From the NCBI GenBank assembly GCA_037349315.1, contig JBAIAC010000040.1, positions 10,558,001 through 10,622,000 on the forward strand: a stretch of 64,000 bases of DNA. Direction: 5' to 3'. A model generated the notes under the pieces. That model did not search any database and was not told the DNA's origin. It saw only the letters and a list, made by a program, of their open reading frames with translations. A program made the translations under genes and the position numbers. Below are positions 10,758-20,640 of this stretch, one piece after another; position 1 is the first letter of the stretch, and every line of letters starts with the position of its first letter. Source of the DNA: Chelydra serpentina. Lineage: Eukaryota; Chordata; Testudines; Chelydridae.

Positions 10758-11474
10758 GGGTATGTCTACACTTCAGTATAAGCCTACCATTCGAACTCAA
10801 ACTCAAGCCTAACCCTGCTTCTGTCAATGTACAAAATGCACTAATTCAGTGCTTGGACCCCTGGTTAGTGCCAGGACCCAGGGGGGTGGAGGGTCTGAGC
10901 TTGAGTCACGCCATGACCCAGGGTTCAAGTCCTATTGCTTTGCAGAGTAGAAGTCCCATTGGACTCATGCTCTGGACGTCCTCCAAAAGTATCCCACAAT
11001 CTCACCGATCAACTTTCTTTGTCCTCTGGACAGCCAAGTTTGGTGGACAGTTAAATTTTCCCACATTGCACCATGAACAAAGGGCTAGAGAAGCCACATT
11101 TTGGGAGGGCACTAGGAAGTCTGGGATATGGGCGGCTGGACTCAGGCCTGCATACTGCTGTGTAGACACTAGAGCCTCAGGTCGGGACCCAGGGTTCAAC
11201 AATTACTAACCTGGGGTTACAAATGAGCGTAGATACAAAGGGTTATGTCTACACACCAACTAGATACCTGTGGCTGGCCCATGCCGGCCAGAGCCTGGAA
11301 GTCTACACAGCAATGAAATAGCCCCGCAGCCTGAACCCCGTGAGCCCGACTCGGCTGGCATGGGCCAGCCACAGGTTTATCTTTGCTTTGTAGACATACC
11401 CTCAAGCCTGAGTTAACAAACCTGCTAACTTGAGTGCTTCTAATCCTGGGCTTACATTGCAGCAAGACATACCC
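10758..11474. mobile_element. 717-bp MITE with GGGTATGTCTACAC ends, copy 1
   Basis: It begins GGGTATGTCTACACT and ends AGACATACCC, with TCA on both sides (10755-10757 and 11475-11477), a probable 3-bp target duplication. The interior from about 10850 to 11230 is clearly homologous to 24956-25486: both share 'ggacccaggg..gtggagggtctgag', 'gcaccatgaacaaag' and 'ttcaacaat..ctaa.ctggggttac'. It contains a younger insertion (11240-11401), absent from the other copy. It is non-coding; the 118-residue frame at 10853-11209 is chance within the repeat. A 3-bp duplication fits the Harbinger group, but TCA is not its usual TWA, so the superfamily is uncertain. Confidence 0.75.
11240..11401. mobile_element. 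162-bp MITE nested in copy 1
   Basis: GGGTTATGTCTACAC at the start and GTAGACATACCC at the end form inverted termini related to those of the host element. Inside, 'cctgtggctggcccatgcc' (about 11269) is mirrored by 'ggcatgggccagccacagg' (about 11356), so the element folds back. The homologous copy at 24956-25486 runs straight through the equivalent point, showing that this is an insertion. The flanking bases are AAA and TCA, so no clean duplication remains. Confidence 0.75.
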
Positions 11475-11477
11475 TCA

Positions 11478-11795
11478 GGGTCATTTTGTGTCAACAAGTT
11501 TTAGGTAGTTATTGATTTCAACAGACTTTTCTTGAAAACAGATATGTTGTGGTTCTCAGGTAGGCTTTGATCATGGAACTCCTTGCATGGTGTGCAGCAG
11601 GGACCACAACTCTGTTGCATGCCAGCACAAGTATGAGTGGAGGCCACATGTTGTCACAGGGTGTCGTCATAGTCCTCCACAATGAACAACAGTGAATGTG
11701 AAGCTTCTTGGCCTCACTTCCATGACTGGGAGTAACGTGGTAGCCTCACAAAGGCATTCCCATTAATACAGAACCAGAGTCCATTGCACTCTGTG
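11478..11795. other. unclassified non-coding DNA
   Basis: No feature recognised. Confidence 0.35.
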
Positions 11796-11935
11796 GTCTG
11801 GACCCAGCAAAGCATTTAAGCACATGCTTGATGTAAAGCATGTAAATGGTCTCACTGAAATTTGGGAGATTACTTGCGTGTTTCAAATTAAGCACATGCT
11901 TAAGTGCTTTGCAGTACTGGGGCCCCGGACATACA
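11796..11935. repeat. old foldback repeat ('aagcacatgctt' family)
   Basis: 'gcaaagcatttaagcacatg' near 11807 is mirrored by 'catgcttaagtgctttgca' near 11895-11913. The same motif set occurs at 53975-54122 and, partly, at 27225-27335. It is an ancient non-autonomous foldback element; I do not assign a superfamily. Confidence 0.6.
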
Positions 11936-13117
11936 TGCAATATACTATATCTGCAAGGTGAAGAATCAAATCCTGAAGTTACATGCATCTATATTCTAAT
12001 CAGAGATCTTTAGAATATATAATTTTAGTGTATGGTAATAAATCCATTTGAAAGAATTTCACCATATATTTGATTTCATCATAAACAGATGTAAATGAAC
12101 AATTTAGCCAAATTTCCCATCCCCACTTCACTTGACAATTCTCGTAATCATTATGCAGTATTTTACATTTGAGAATGTAAGGTTTCTTTAAAAAAAAGAA
12201 GAAGAAGAATTATATTTTAACTTAAAAGAACTTCAGTATTCATGCAGGATTTATACAGATTGATCTGCAGTAATCTTTCCAGGGTTCTCTGCCTTGATGA
12301 GAGATATTTGAAGTGGTCCTTACTGTATTCTAATGTTTCACCCATCGCATAAAGAGCTACTTCAGAAGAAGTCCATAATGTACTGGGTAAAACATCAAGA
12401 GCAATTAGATTTAGCAAAATTATTCAAAAGAGGCCCAAGATCAAATAAATATTGCATTTCCACTGGAGAAGGGAACACTCTGCTACTTTTTGCCTAACAA
12501 CAAGGCACTGACTACAGTGTTTCAAATGAGACAAGGCCAGACTTTGATCTCAGCAGGGGGGCTTGTGTTAACCACTGCTGCAAGCGTTTCTTAAAACCCA
12601 CAGGTCAAGCAGGTATTTTTAGTTCCATTTTGAAGATGTAGCAAGATACTTTCCCTCATTTCAACAGCAGGGAATTTTTTAAAAAAACCAAAAACCTGCG
12701 AGCATACACACTATAGAGGTGAATTAACAGAAACCCTCACATGCACTAATGATTTCCTCTTAGCCATTGGGAAAAACAGAATCCCCCCCAGTGGTGCGTA
12801 TTTTTCATTTTCAACACAACAAACCCCATTCTAATTATTATTACCAAAACAAAAAACAAAAAACAACCACCCTCAGTAAAAATAAATAGTTAAGGTTTAT
12901 AAAATACATTACAGTAACACTGCTGCAAACTGCAGCATTTTGAGCAATTACTGTAGATTTTCTGTAGCAGTCTTTTGAAAAGAGAAGTCAGATGAATCAG
13001 TGGCAAGTATCAACTTGGAGCTCCGATACTACGATGGTGGGTGTTATAGTGAAACCTAAGATAAGGTGGATGAAAGTCAGTTGGGACGGATCAAAACTAG
13101 CAGGTATCAAGACTTCG
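11936..13117. other. unclassified non-coding DNA
   Basis: AT-rich, with a short (GAA)n tract at about 12196-12209 and A-rich tracts near 12840-12870. No gene or repeat family recognised. Confidence 0.4.
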
Positions 13118-13262
13118 GGATATTGTTATTATTAATCATGTTTATTATGGTAGTGCCTAGGGACCAGCCCCAAATGGGGTCCCACAGTGCTAGGCACGGC
13201 ACAAATACAGAGCAGCAGATAGTCCTTGCTCGAAAGAGCTTACACTCTAACTAGACAAGACA
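13118..13262. mobile_element. MIR/L2-type tail fragment
   Basis: 'tttattatggtagtgcctag', 'ggggtcccacagtgctaggc', 'gcacaaatacagagcagc' and 'agagcttacactctaac' match a dispersed amniote repeat whose related copies lie at 33306-33420, 42921-43022, 46724-46922 and 53085-53190 in this window. It resembles the tail of L2/MIR elements on the reverse strand. Confidence 0.6.
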
Positions 13263-15625
13263 GACACAGGGTTGTGGAAGAGGTAGAACACAGGCAGAAT
13301 GAACAACGTGATGGCAGCAAGTGTCATGGTAGTTCCACATAGTTTTGTTTTGGGGACAGATTTAGTTAGAAAAGGATAAGCTAAATAGAATGGAAAGGGA
13401 AGGGAGAGGGTCATTGATGGGAAGGGAAGGGGGGCGAGGGGAGTAAGGCAGGGAGAAAGAGAGTAAGAGGGGCAGGTGTGGAGTGAAGCCGAGGGGAAGA
13501 GACTGTTGGGGGAAGGAAAGCTTTGGCACAAACAGCAAATCAGCTCAGGGCAGAGAAAGTCCCATGAAAACTGTAGAAAGTTCAAGAAGGTCTGAAGGAT
13601 TCTGATTTGGCTGCTCATGAAGCTGCTTCTATCGGTTTGAGTTTCTGGCTGGAGTCCCCGCATTTCTCTTCCCTCCAACCCCCCCACCTCAGCCACATGG
13701 TCGCAGGGGAGGATGCACCACCTGGGCCCTAGTTTCCATGTGGGAGGTGGGGGCAGGCTGCATAGTTCTAGGTCTGAGATGCTCCTGTGGAGAAAGGAGG
13801 CCTGACTAGGGCCACATGTTCCTGGCTGAAGCTCCTCAAGTGTAAGGCTCTATCTATGCTAGCGGTTTTTTGGTAATTTCCCAGTGGTACAGCTCTATCT
13901 TTGGTTAGCAGTAAGAGCACAATGCAGACTGACTTCTGGTGGCTGCCAGAATTCTAAACATTCTGCTAAGAGGGCCCTGGCACAGTTCGATGACACAGTT
14001 GCAGCCAGTCTACCTTCACGCTACTACAACTGCTACCAAGGATAATGTTACACTCGTCTGGACACAGCCTGGGTTAAATTATGACCTCAAGCCTGCATTG
14101 CTTTCACACACTACATTCCTACTGACTTGAATGGGAGTTTGGGTACATAGTGGCTGCAGGACCCAACCTCAAAAGTCTCAATTAAAATTCAAATAGCATC
14201 TGCTTTGTTAGTTACACAGAGGCTTGGCACCAAGACAACATGACTAAGCTTCCTACTGTATATATTACATTTCCATCTTGGTACTATCCCAGCTGACCCT
14301 TGGCATCAGGACAAATTTTACATTTATTAGACAGAGTACACTGAAATTCACTAAAGGGCTAGTAGTACAAATTATTAGGGACACATGCATTTAAAGTCCT
14401 GGAACAGTGCTTTCCCCATTCCCATGTAAATTATTTTTAAAAGCACAGTGAAAACCACAACTTTTCCTCTGCTTCTTGGTCATATTAATAACTTTTTCTC
14501 AATCTTTGATCTAAGTCTAAATACGGCAAAAGTGTTTTGTTAGCAAGCCCCAACCTTTCGCAGCCAACAAAGTGACTACATTTCCTGAAAATAAATTTGG
14601 CTACTTCTCTGTTTACCAGTGTGTTTGTTTTCCATAATCCCCCAGAGAGGATACAATATCTCCACACAGATGTCAGTTGTTATAATTGGGCAGTATTCAG
14701 CGCAAATGTCATCAGTGACACAACACTATAACAATAAAAGAAAATGAAATAGACATCACAGGGGACTCCCATTTCAAAGCAAACCTTCAAGGATCCTAAT
14801 GGGAAGCATATTTTCCATATTACAAGTTCTCATTTAAATTACAAAAGTACATTGACATTTATTTCCTGAACACATGAGTTTATCAGTAGTTAAGTAACAA
14901 GTATCAATGACAGCTGAAAGTACAGTTCCTTTCATACTATGCCTCTTTTGATAATTGTCTTTTTCTCCCCACTTAGATTATCTATGTCCTTTATTCCAAC
15001 AATAATGTCAGAGATCATGCATAAATGTGAATTTTAATTTCATATATTTTCAAGTGAAAACAAGTCAGCCTTTGCTTCCATACAGAAAAGACATAGCTGT
15101 GGAAAATGGCTACCCTGAGTTTAGGCATAGCCCATATTTTCAAATGTTCACCACTATTAATGGACATTAAAAAAGTGTTATTGACCAAGCTGTAATTTAA
15201 AAAAAATAAGTTGAAATAATATCTATGTTTCTGCCTAGTATTATAATCAAACTTTCTATGGAAGAGGTCATGGAAAAGAAACTCACCAGACTGGACAGGA
15301 GATGAAAATATCTTGGCATCAGATTGTGGACCCTTTCCTCACACTGGCAAGATGCTACTCACATAAGGAGTTCTACTGCCTTCAACAGGAGTCCTCGGGA
15401 GAGTAACTGCTCACCAATGTGAGGATCAGGTTCACAGTCTAGTCTTCAGCAAGGTTTCCTCTCGCAGAAATTTCCTGGATCTGTCCCCTTTTGAATGAGG
15501 AGTTCAGGGGTGGCTGAGAATTTTGAAGGTTGCAGTAGCACTTCACAACAATTCATGTATTCAGGGAAAGGGATTAGACTGATTAGGAATGATAATGAAT
15601 AGTCTTTGGGCCAGGAAAAGCATGG
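13263..15625. other. unclassified; possible MITE remnant at 13.86-14.1 kb
   Basis: A purine-rich stretch occupies 13380-13520 (GGGAAGG-type). Its complement gives the 149-residue minus-strand frame at 13247-13696, which is low-complexity and not a convincing gene. 'ctatctatgctagcgg' through 'cactcgtctggacacagcc' (13850-14075) may be a decayed TCTACAC-type MITE. The rest shows nothing I recognise. Confidence 0.35.
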
Positions 15626-16060
15626 GTGACTCTTGAACCCAGTGGTTAAGGCATTCAGTTAGGAGGTGGGAGACCTAAGTTCAAGTTCCTGCTCCACTGA
15701 CTATTTATTAAATGAAGTAGAGCTGCTCAAAGAGGAGACACAGACTCACACCATAATATCCCATAGTCCAGGTGACAAAGGCACTCCTACAACAGGGGGA
15801 ACCCAGGTTCAAATCCCTTCTCCAGATCAGACAGAGGAGAGGAATTGAACCTGGGTCTTCCACCTCCCAGGTAAGTATCCTGACCACTGGGCTAAAACTT
15901 TAAGGGGGATAGCATCACCCCCTCCTTGGGCTGTTTTCTGAATGGCATCCCGGTCTCCAGAAAAAAAAAAAGTTTTAGATGAAACTATTTGGCAAATTCG
16001 TGCCAAATTCACAGATGGTTTTGGTTTAATCAAAACAGCATGTTTTGGCCAATAAACTAT
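15626..16060. mobile_element. composite element with two tRNA-like modules
   Basis: A forward tRNA-like module ('cccagtggttaaggcattca', then 'agttcaagttcctgctcc') is followed by 'aacccaggttcaaatccctt' and a reversed module ('ttgaacctgggtcttcc', 'cctgaccactgggctaa'). After these comes 'aaaaaagttttagatgaaac' and 'tttggtttaatcaaaaca'. The element at 50891-51297 has the same order: module, reversed module, then a TTTC/AAAC-rich end. The repeat is non-coding, probably a MITE that captured a SINE head, or a SINE dimer. Confidence 0.5.
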
Positions 16061-16069
16061 TTGTACAAA

Positions 16070-17510
16070 ATGTTTTTCCCACCTGTAATGTTAAGGCCAT
16101 TTAGGAGTGTACAACCTCCACTCAGAAATCCTGGTCTCTACAACAGTGACAGCGCCATGACCTTTCATGTTTTCATCACCCCCTGAATTCCGTAGACAGC
16201 CATCCACCTGGAAGTCTAGTGGAGAGGATATTGCATGGGGCAGTGGCGGGATCTTCCATGCTCGGACCTTGTTGAGGGGAACGATCCATGGTTATGCATT
16301 AAAAATTACACAGCTAAGTTCTGTTCAGTGAGACAAAAGGTTAATACAGAAGAATTCTATTGACTTGACATGAGTGGAAATCCAGAGTAATTCCACTGAA
16401 CAAGAGCAGAATTTGGCCATCAGCATCTCTTTTCTGCATTTCACAGACCCCAACTTAAACGTTTTTTTCTGGATTCTCTCCCAGAACCTTTATGATTATG
16501 TCCAATTTCCCAGCTCACCAGTGGATTTAGCACGAGAAACATTTAAACAGCAGCAGGTATACTATGAGGAAATTTAGGGGTACATCAAAGTAGGCTGGGA
16601 TTGCAAGAAAAAATAGGGTGTAAAACAAACCTTAATTAAGCAGCTGATTAACTGATTACCCATACCACCTTTCTTAGGGTTCTTTTAATTTCAATTAGCT
16701 TACAAAGAAAAGGACTTGAGAGTTGACAAAAGTAATATTGGGCTATGATTTGGCTAACAAACTACAAAAATCTGTTAATATAACCATTCAGGTTTCAAAA
16801 TCAAATCACATAACCACAACTAAAAAACAACCAAAAAAATAAACAAAACCCCCCAAAACCAATCACATGTATTTAATCACTATTTAGGGAATGCAATTTG
16901 TTTACATTTTTATTAAGAGTCCTGATAATGGGGTTTCACGTATATAAATTAGTAATCAACTGTGGTGCTGCTAACAGAGAGGGAGAACCATCCAAAGCTA
17001 GATCACAAGGCAATTTGGTCAGTTACTTAGATGCTGATAATGAGAATGGACAGAATGCCTGGCACAACTTTTTCCTCCAAAGGACCAAACCTATGTTGAT
17101 ATGTAACTAAATACTAACAAAGTAAAAGTAATTTTCCTAAAAAGTAGTCTCCTAACACTATTTTTTGTTATCAACAAAATGAGTCATACCCCCTTTGCAT
17201 CACCTCACCTTTCCCCTTGTCCCCATTTATACAAGTACACAATTTTCAATTGCTTGGAAACGCAAAAGAAGATTCAAGAGGATCAAATAAATGGGAATGA
17301 GACTGGTCTCAGCTGGAGAAAGTTTTGCATTTGACTGCAGGACAGAAAGTGTGGTGCACAAAAGAGTACTTTGAAGTAAGTGACTTACGATGTTGATGCA
17401 GTTTGCTCAGATGAGGAACATTAAAAGACTTAAGAGTCCTACGCTTACAAGCTTCGTTGCTTTAACTCACTTTTCTGCTCTTACTAGGGCTAGATAACAT
17501 GATGGAAAAA
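16070..17510. other. unclassified non-coding DNA
   Basis: No gene or repeat family recognised. Confidence 0.4.
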
Positions 17511-17515
17511 ATGTC

Positions 17516-17575
17516 TGTGCCCAGTCTACACTACAAGATTCCACCATTGCTACCACTGGTGGAGCTGCACTTGGC
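17516..17575. mobile_element. fragment of TCTACAC-type MITE
   Basis: 'gcccagtctacactacaag' followed by 'accactggtggagctgcac' matches one end of the turtle-type TCTACACT elements; the other end is missing. It abuts a G-rich simple repeat. Confidence 0.45.
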
Positions 17576-17603
17576 GGGGGTGGGGTGGGGTGGGGTGGGG
17601 TGG
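17576..17603. repeat. (GGGGT)n simple repeat
   Basis: About five units of GGGGT in tandem. Confidence 0.9.
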
Positions 17604-18274
17604 AGATAGGCCACAGCAATACAGCAAGAATCTCAAAGTTATTTGCCAGTTCTGTGCTAAGATTAGCAATAAAGCCACCTTGAATGTCTCAAGGGGCTAT
17701 TTGCCTGCACAGTTTCTATCACCAAACACCTGTACTATATTTCTTAGCTTTCTTCATGTGCACCACCTCCTCCAGCCTCAGAAGAATCGCTTTAGTCCTA
17801 GCCACATCCAGATCTTGGGATGATGGACGTGGTCAGACAGGTAGAATGCCAAAGGAACCTAACAAACCTGTCTTTCAGGTGAAGAAGATTATATAGGAGA
17901 AAAAGGCTTTCTTTCATGAGAATGACAGTGACACTCCCTTTTACCTCAACACTCCTGAAGAACAGAAGACATTAAACACTCTAAAACAAACCCCCTACCT
18001 CAAGCAGACTTTAGACTCAAAGTCAGACATGGCAGAGACTGTGAAATCCATTAGGGACTTTGTTATTGCTATTGATCGCATGTTGAAGGTGCTCATATAC
18101 TATTGTGATGGGTGTATACAACCTTAAGACAGGGAAGACAAGAAGTGTGCATGCACCCACGGTTTCTAATGATAGGGAGTGGAATTAATCTATCACCATA
18201 ACCACCTTCTCTGGCCTGCTTGCTTCTCAACTACCTCCCAACAATCTGCTGCTATGTTCAGCAGCTGTTCGGAT
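17604..18274. other. unclassified non-coding DNA
   Basis: No gene seen; short frames only. Confidence 0.4.
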
Positions 18275-18659
18275 TAGGGTGACCAGATCGCAAGAGTGAA
18301 ATATCAGGAGCGGGGGCGGTGGGGGGGGAAGAGACGACAGGCATACGTGCACAACCCCAACCGGAGCCATGAGAGGGGGCACACAGCCCTAGGAAGCTGC
18401 AAGAGGGGTTGTACAGCCTGCCCTGGGTAGGCTCAGCATGTGCAGAGGCAGGTGCCTCCTTTCCTTGGCTCTGCCATGAGCAAGGTGGACCGGTCTGCAC
18501 ACGCTCTGCTGGGGAGGAGGATGCAGCCTCTGACACTTACCTGCCGGCCGCTTCCTGGGAGGAGGTGAGTAGCAGGAAGGGCGGGGCCGGCCAGGGGCAA
18601 TGGGGCATGCATGGCATGGCCAGAGGCACACTGGTCCGCCTGACCCTGTGCTACCAGCA

Positions 18660-19140
18660 TGCCCCTTCCTGTTGGGGGTGGGCCCATGCTGCGGGACACA
18701 GCTCCCCTGCCCAGTGCCCCCTGGATCCACTATGTCTTGCACCCCCTGAACCCACTATGCCCAGAGCCCCCCCACAACAAATGCACAGTGTTGTGCACAC
18801 CACCACCGCTACCCAGCGCCCCCCTACCCACAGCCCCACCACAGCTGCCCAGCACCCCACACAGAACCCCCCCACTCACTAGTTTCCCAATACACACAGA
18901 TTTCCCCTCCCTTCCTTCCTCCCTCCCAGTGCCCTTCCCCACAGCCCCACCACCACAACTACGCAATGCCCCACACAGACCCCCAATGCCCAGTGCCCTG
19001 ACGCACACAGATCTCCCCCACTGCCCAGCACCCCCCAACAGGCCCCCACGGCCTGGAACCCCAAAACACACAAACCTCCCCCACTGCCCAGCGCCCTCCA
19101 CACACCTCCCAGACACTCACCATCACCCTGCCCCCTTCCC
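18660..19140. repeat. C-rich low-complexity tract
   Basis: Degenerate units such as 'cccactgcccagc(a/g)cccc' and 'cacacagaaccccccc' recur throughout. The pattern looks like an old minisatellite with units of variable length. It generates long artefactual frames on both strands. Confidence 0.65.
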
Positions 19141-19419
19141 TGGCCACACTCACCAGCTCTGCTGGGACGTTTCTGGCTCCTAGGGTCAGAGCTGGGAGGG
19201 GAGTCTCCAGACTCTCCACGTGCTGCGCCCGCCACAAGCACGAGCTCGGAGGCTCCCATTGGCCGGGAAAAGCGCCAATGGGAGCTGCCGCGGAGCGGGG
19301 CTTGGGGGTACCAGCAGCATGCAGAGAGCCCCCCCTCACCCCCCAAGAGCCAGAGGGACCTGGGGGCGAGGTGGGGAGTCCCGGCCGGCGGTGCTTACCT
19401 GGGGCGGCTCCCCGCCCGG

Positions 19420-19640
19420 GAAGCATCCGCAGGAGGTCTCCGCGGCTGCCGCGTGCTGCGCCTGCAGGGGCGGGGGTGGGCTTGTAGGCGCCGGCCACCA
19501 GAAGCGGGCAGATAGCCCCCCCCCCCCGCCTCGATCCACAGCCGCCCGGCAGGCACAGAGGCAGCAGGCAGCCCTGGCCAGGAGGTCTCCACGTGCTGCA
19601 GGGGTGGGGGGGGGTTGCTATCTGCCCACTCCCGGCGGCC
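19420..19640. repeat. left inverted arm inside the composite element
   Basis: 'ggcaggcacagaggcagcag' and 'ggccaggaggtctccacgtg' here are matched in reverse complement by 20140-20210 ('cacgtggacacctcctggcc', 'ctgctgcctctgtgcctgcc'). A second copy of the same block occurs at about 20290-20350, and a further version ('ggaggtctccgcggctgcc') at about 19430-19460. The arms could bring the ends of the internal block together as a large foldback. Confidence 0.65.
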
Positions 19641-19667
19641 GGTGCCTGCAAGCCCCCCCGCCATAGG

Positions 19668-19760
19668 CGCCGACTTCGTGGGTGCTCTGGGGCTGGAGCA
19701 CCCATGGGGGAAAATTGGTGGGTGCTCTGCACCCACCGGCAGCTCCCCGCCCGCACCGGG
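19668..19760. mobile_element. GGCGCCGAC...GTGGGTGC element fragment
   Basis: 'taggcgccgacttcgtggg', 'ggagcacccatgggggaaaa' and 'gtgggtgctctgcacccacc' mark one end of a dispersed GC-rich repeat. The reverse end of a related copy is at 49660-49694 ('gagcacccacgggcgccgac', 'gtcggcacctatt'). The left boundary here is at about 19667; the right boundary is unclear. Confidence 0.55.
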
Positions 19761-19837
19761 ACCCGCGGCCAGCTCCCCGTCAACCCCGGGGCCCGCCGCC
19801 ATCTTACCGTAGCACCGGGAGACGTTGCGGGGCCCCG

Positions 19838-20100
19838 CCCCCGACGCTGGGCGACGTTGTGTCGGGGTTGGGGGCGGGGCCCCGCAACGTCACCCGGCAT
19901 CGGGGGCGGGGCCCCGCAATGTCACCCGGCGTTGGGGGCGGGGCCCCGTAACGTCACCCGGTGTCGGGGGCGGGGCCCCGCAACGTCACCCGGCATCGGG
20001 GGCGGGGCCCGGCGTTGGGGGCGGGGCCCCGCAACGTCACCCGGCGTCGGGGGCAGGGCCCGGCGTCGGGAGCGGGGTCCCGCCCCCGACGCTGGGCGTG
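19838..20100. repeat. 32-bp GC-rich tandem array
   Basis: The unit is GGGGGCGGGGCCCCGCAACG followed by TCACCCGGCRTC, 32 bp. Equivalent positions fall at 19870, 19902, 19934, 19966 and 19998. Two shortened 19-bp steps follow (19998 to 20017, and 20049 to 20068), with a 32-bp step between them. Both edges carry an inverted half-unit ('ggggccccgcccccgacgct' at about 19831 and 'cgcccccgacgctgggcg' near 20082). Each unit contains a GGGGCGGGGCCCC near-palindrome and an ACGTCA core. Variation between units is slight. Confidence 0.9.
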
Positions 20101-20539
20101 AGCTTCCACCGGCACCACAGGAAGTCGGCGGCTGTGCTCCCCGCCCCGCCCCTGCAGCACGTGGACACCTCCTGGCCAGGGCTGCTTGCTGCCTCTGTGC
20201 CTGCCGGGCACTGTGGGTCAAGGGGGGGTGGGCTATCTGCCTGCTCCCGGCGGCCGGCGCCTGCAAGCCCCCCCCGCCCCTGCAGGCGCAGCATGTGGCA
20301 GCCGCGGAGACCTCCTGGCCGGCGCCGCCTGCTGCCTCTGTGCCTGCCAGCTGCCCTGCAGGCGGCGCCGGCGGCTGCGGACGTCCCAATATCGGGACAA
20401 AGGGCGTCCCGACCAATGGAAGGTCGGGACCCGCAACAAGTCCCCTAAAATCGGGACGTCTGGTCACCCTAGCAGAGCCGTCCAGCTGTAATGACTACCC
20501 CACCCTCCTTTTGCATAGTTCTGTACTGTACCCTCTTAG

Positions 20540-20640
20540 AATCAGAGAATCATAGAATCTCAGGGTTGGAAGGGACCTCAGGAGGTCATCTAGTCCAACC
20601 CCCTGCTCAAAGCAAAACCAATCCCCAACTAAATCACTTG
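20540..20640 (-). mobile_element. CR1 LINE 3' end
   Basis: On the plus strand 'aatcatagaatctcagggtt', 'ggaagggacctcaggaggtc' and 'ccaaccccctgctcaaagc' are the reverse complement of the CR1 3' untranslated end and its ATTCTATG-type tail. It is 5'-truncated, as most CR1 copies are. Only about 100 bases remain. Confidence 0.9.

Larger units (their letters stand above)
18275..20471. mobile_element. 2.2-kb GC-rich composite DNA element
   Basis: The left boundary TAGGGTGACCAGAT (18275) and the right boundary TCTGGTCACCCTA (to 20471) are inverted copies, each with a TA at the very end. Next to the right end is 'atcgggacaaagggcgtccc', typical of a dispersed turtle element that normally spans a few hundred bases. 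Here the interior is far larger and very GC-rich. It contains CCCCAC-rich simple sequence (18660-19140), long inverted arms (about 19420-19640 against 20140-20365), a GTGGGTGC element (19668-19760) and a 32-bp tandem array (19838-20100). Long frames on both strands, up to 320 residues at 19593-20555, are proline/arginine/glycine-rich products of GC bias with no domain; I reject them as genes. Most likely it is a MITE of the GGGTGACCAGA family enlarged by nested insertions, or a larger relative of that family. Confidence 0.6.

Noticed and set aside
13247..13696. 149-residue minus-strand frame, Ser/Pro/Leu-rich
   Set aside because: It is the complement of a purine-rich low-complexity tract and an L2-type tail.
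18959..19900. 313-residue open frame on the minus strand
   Set aside because: Same GC-rich block, low-complexity composition, no domain, mirrored by plus-strand frames.
19838..20100. CRISPR-like array
   Set aside because: Units are contiguous with no unique spacers, and the host is a vertebrate; it is a minisatellite.
19593..20555. 320-residue open frame on the plus strand
   Set aside because: It is Pro/Arg/Gly/Ala-rich, lies across a tandem array and inverted arms, and has equally long frames on the other strand. GC-rich DNA lacks stop codons, so this is expected by chance.
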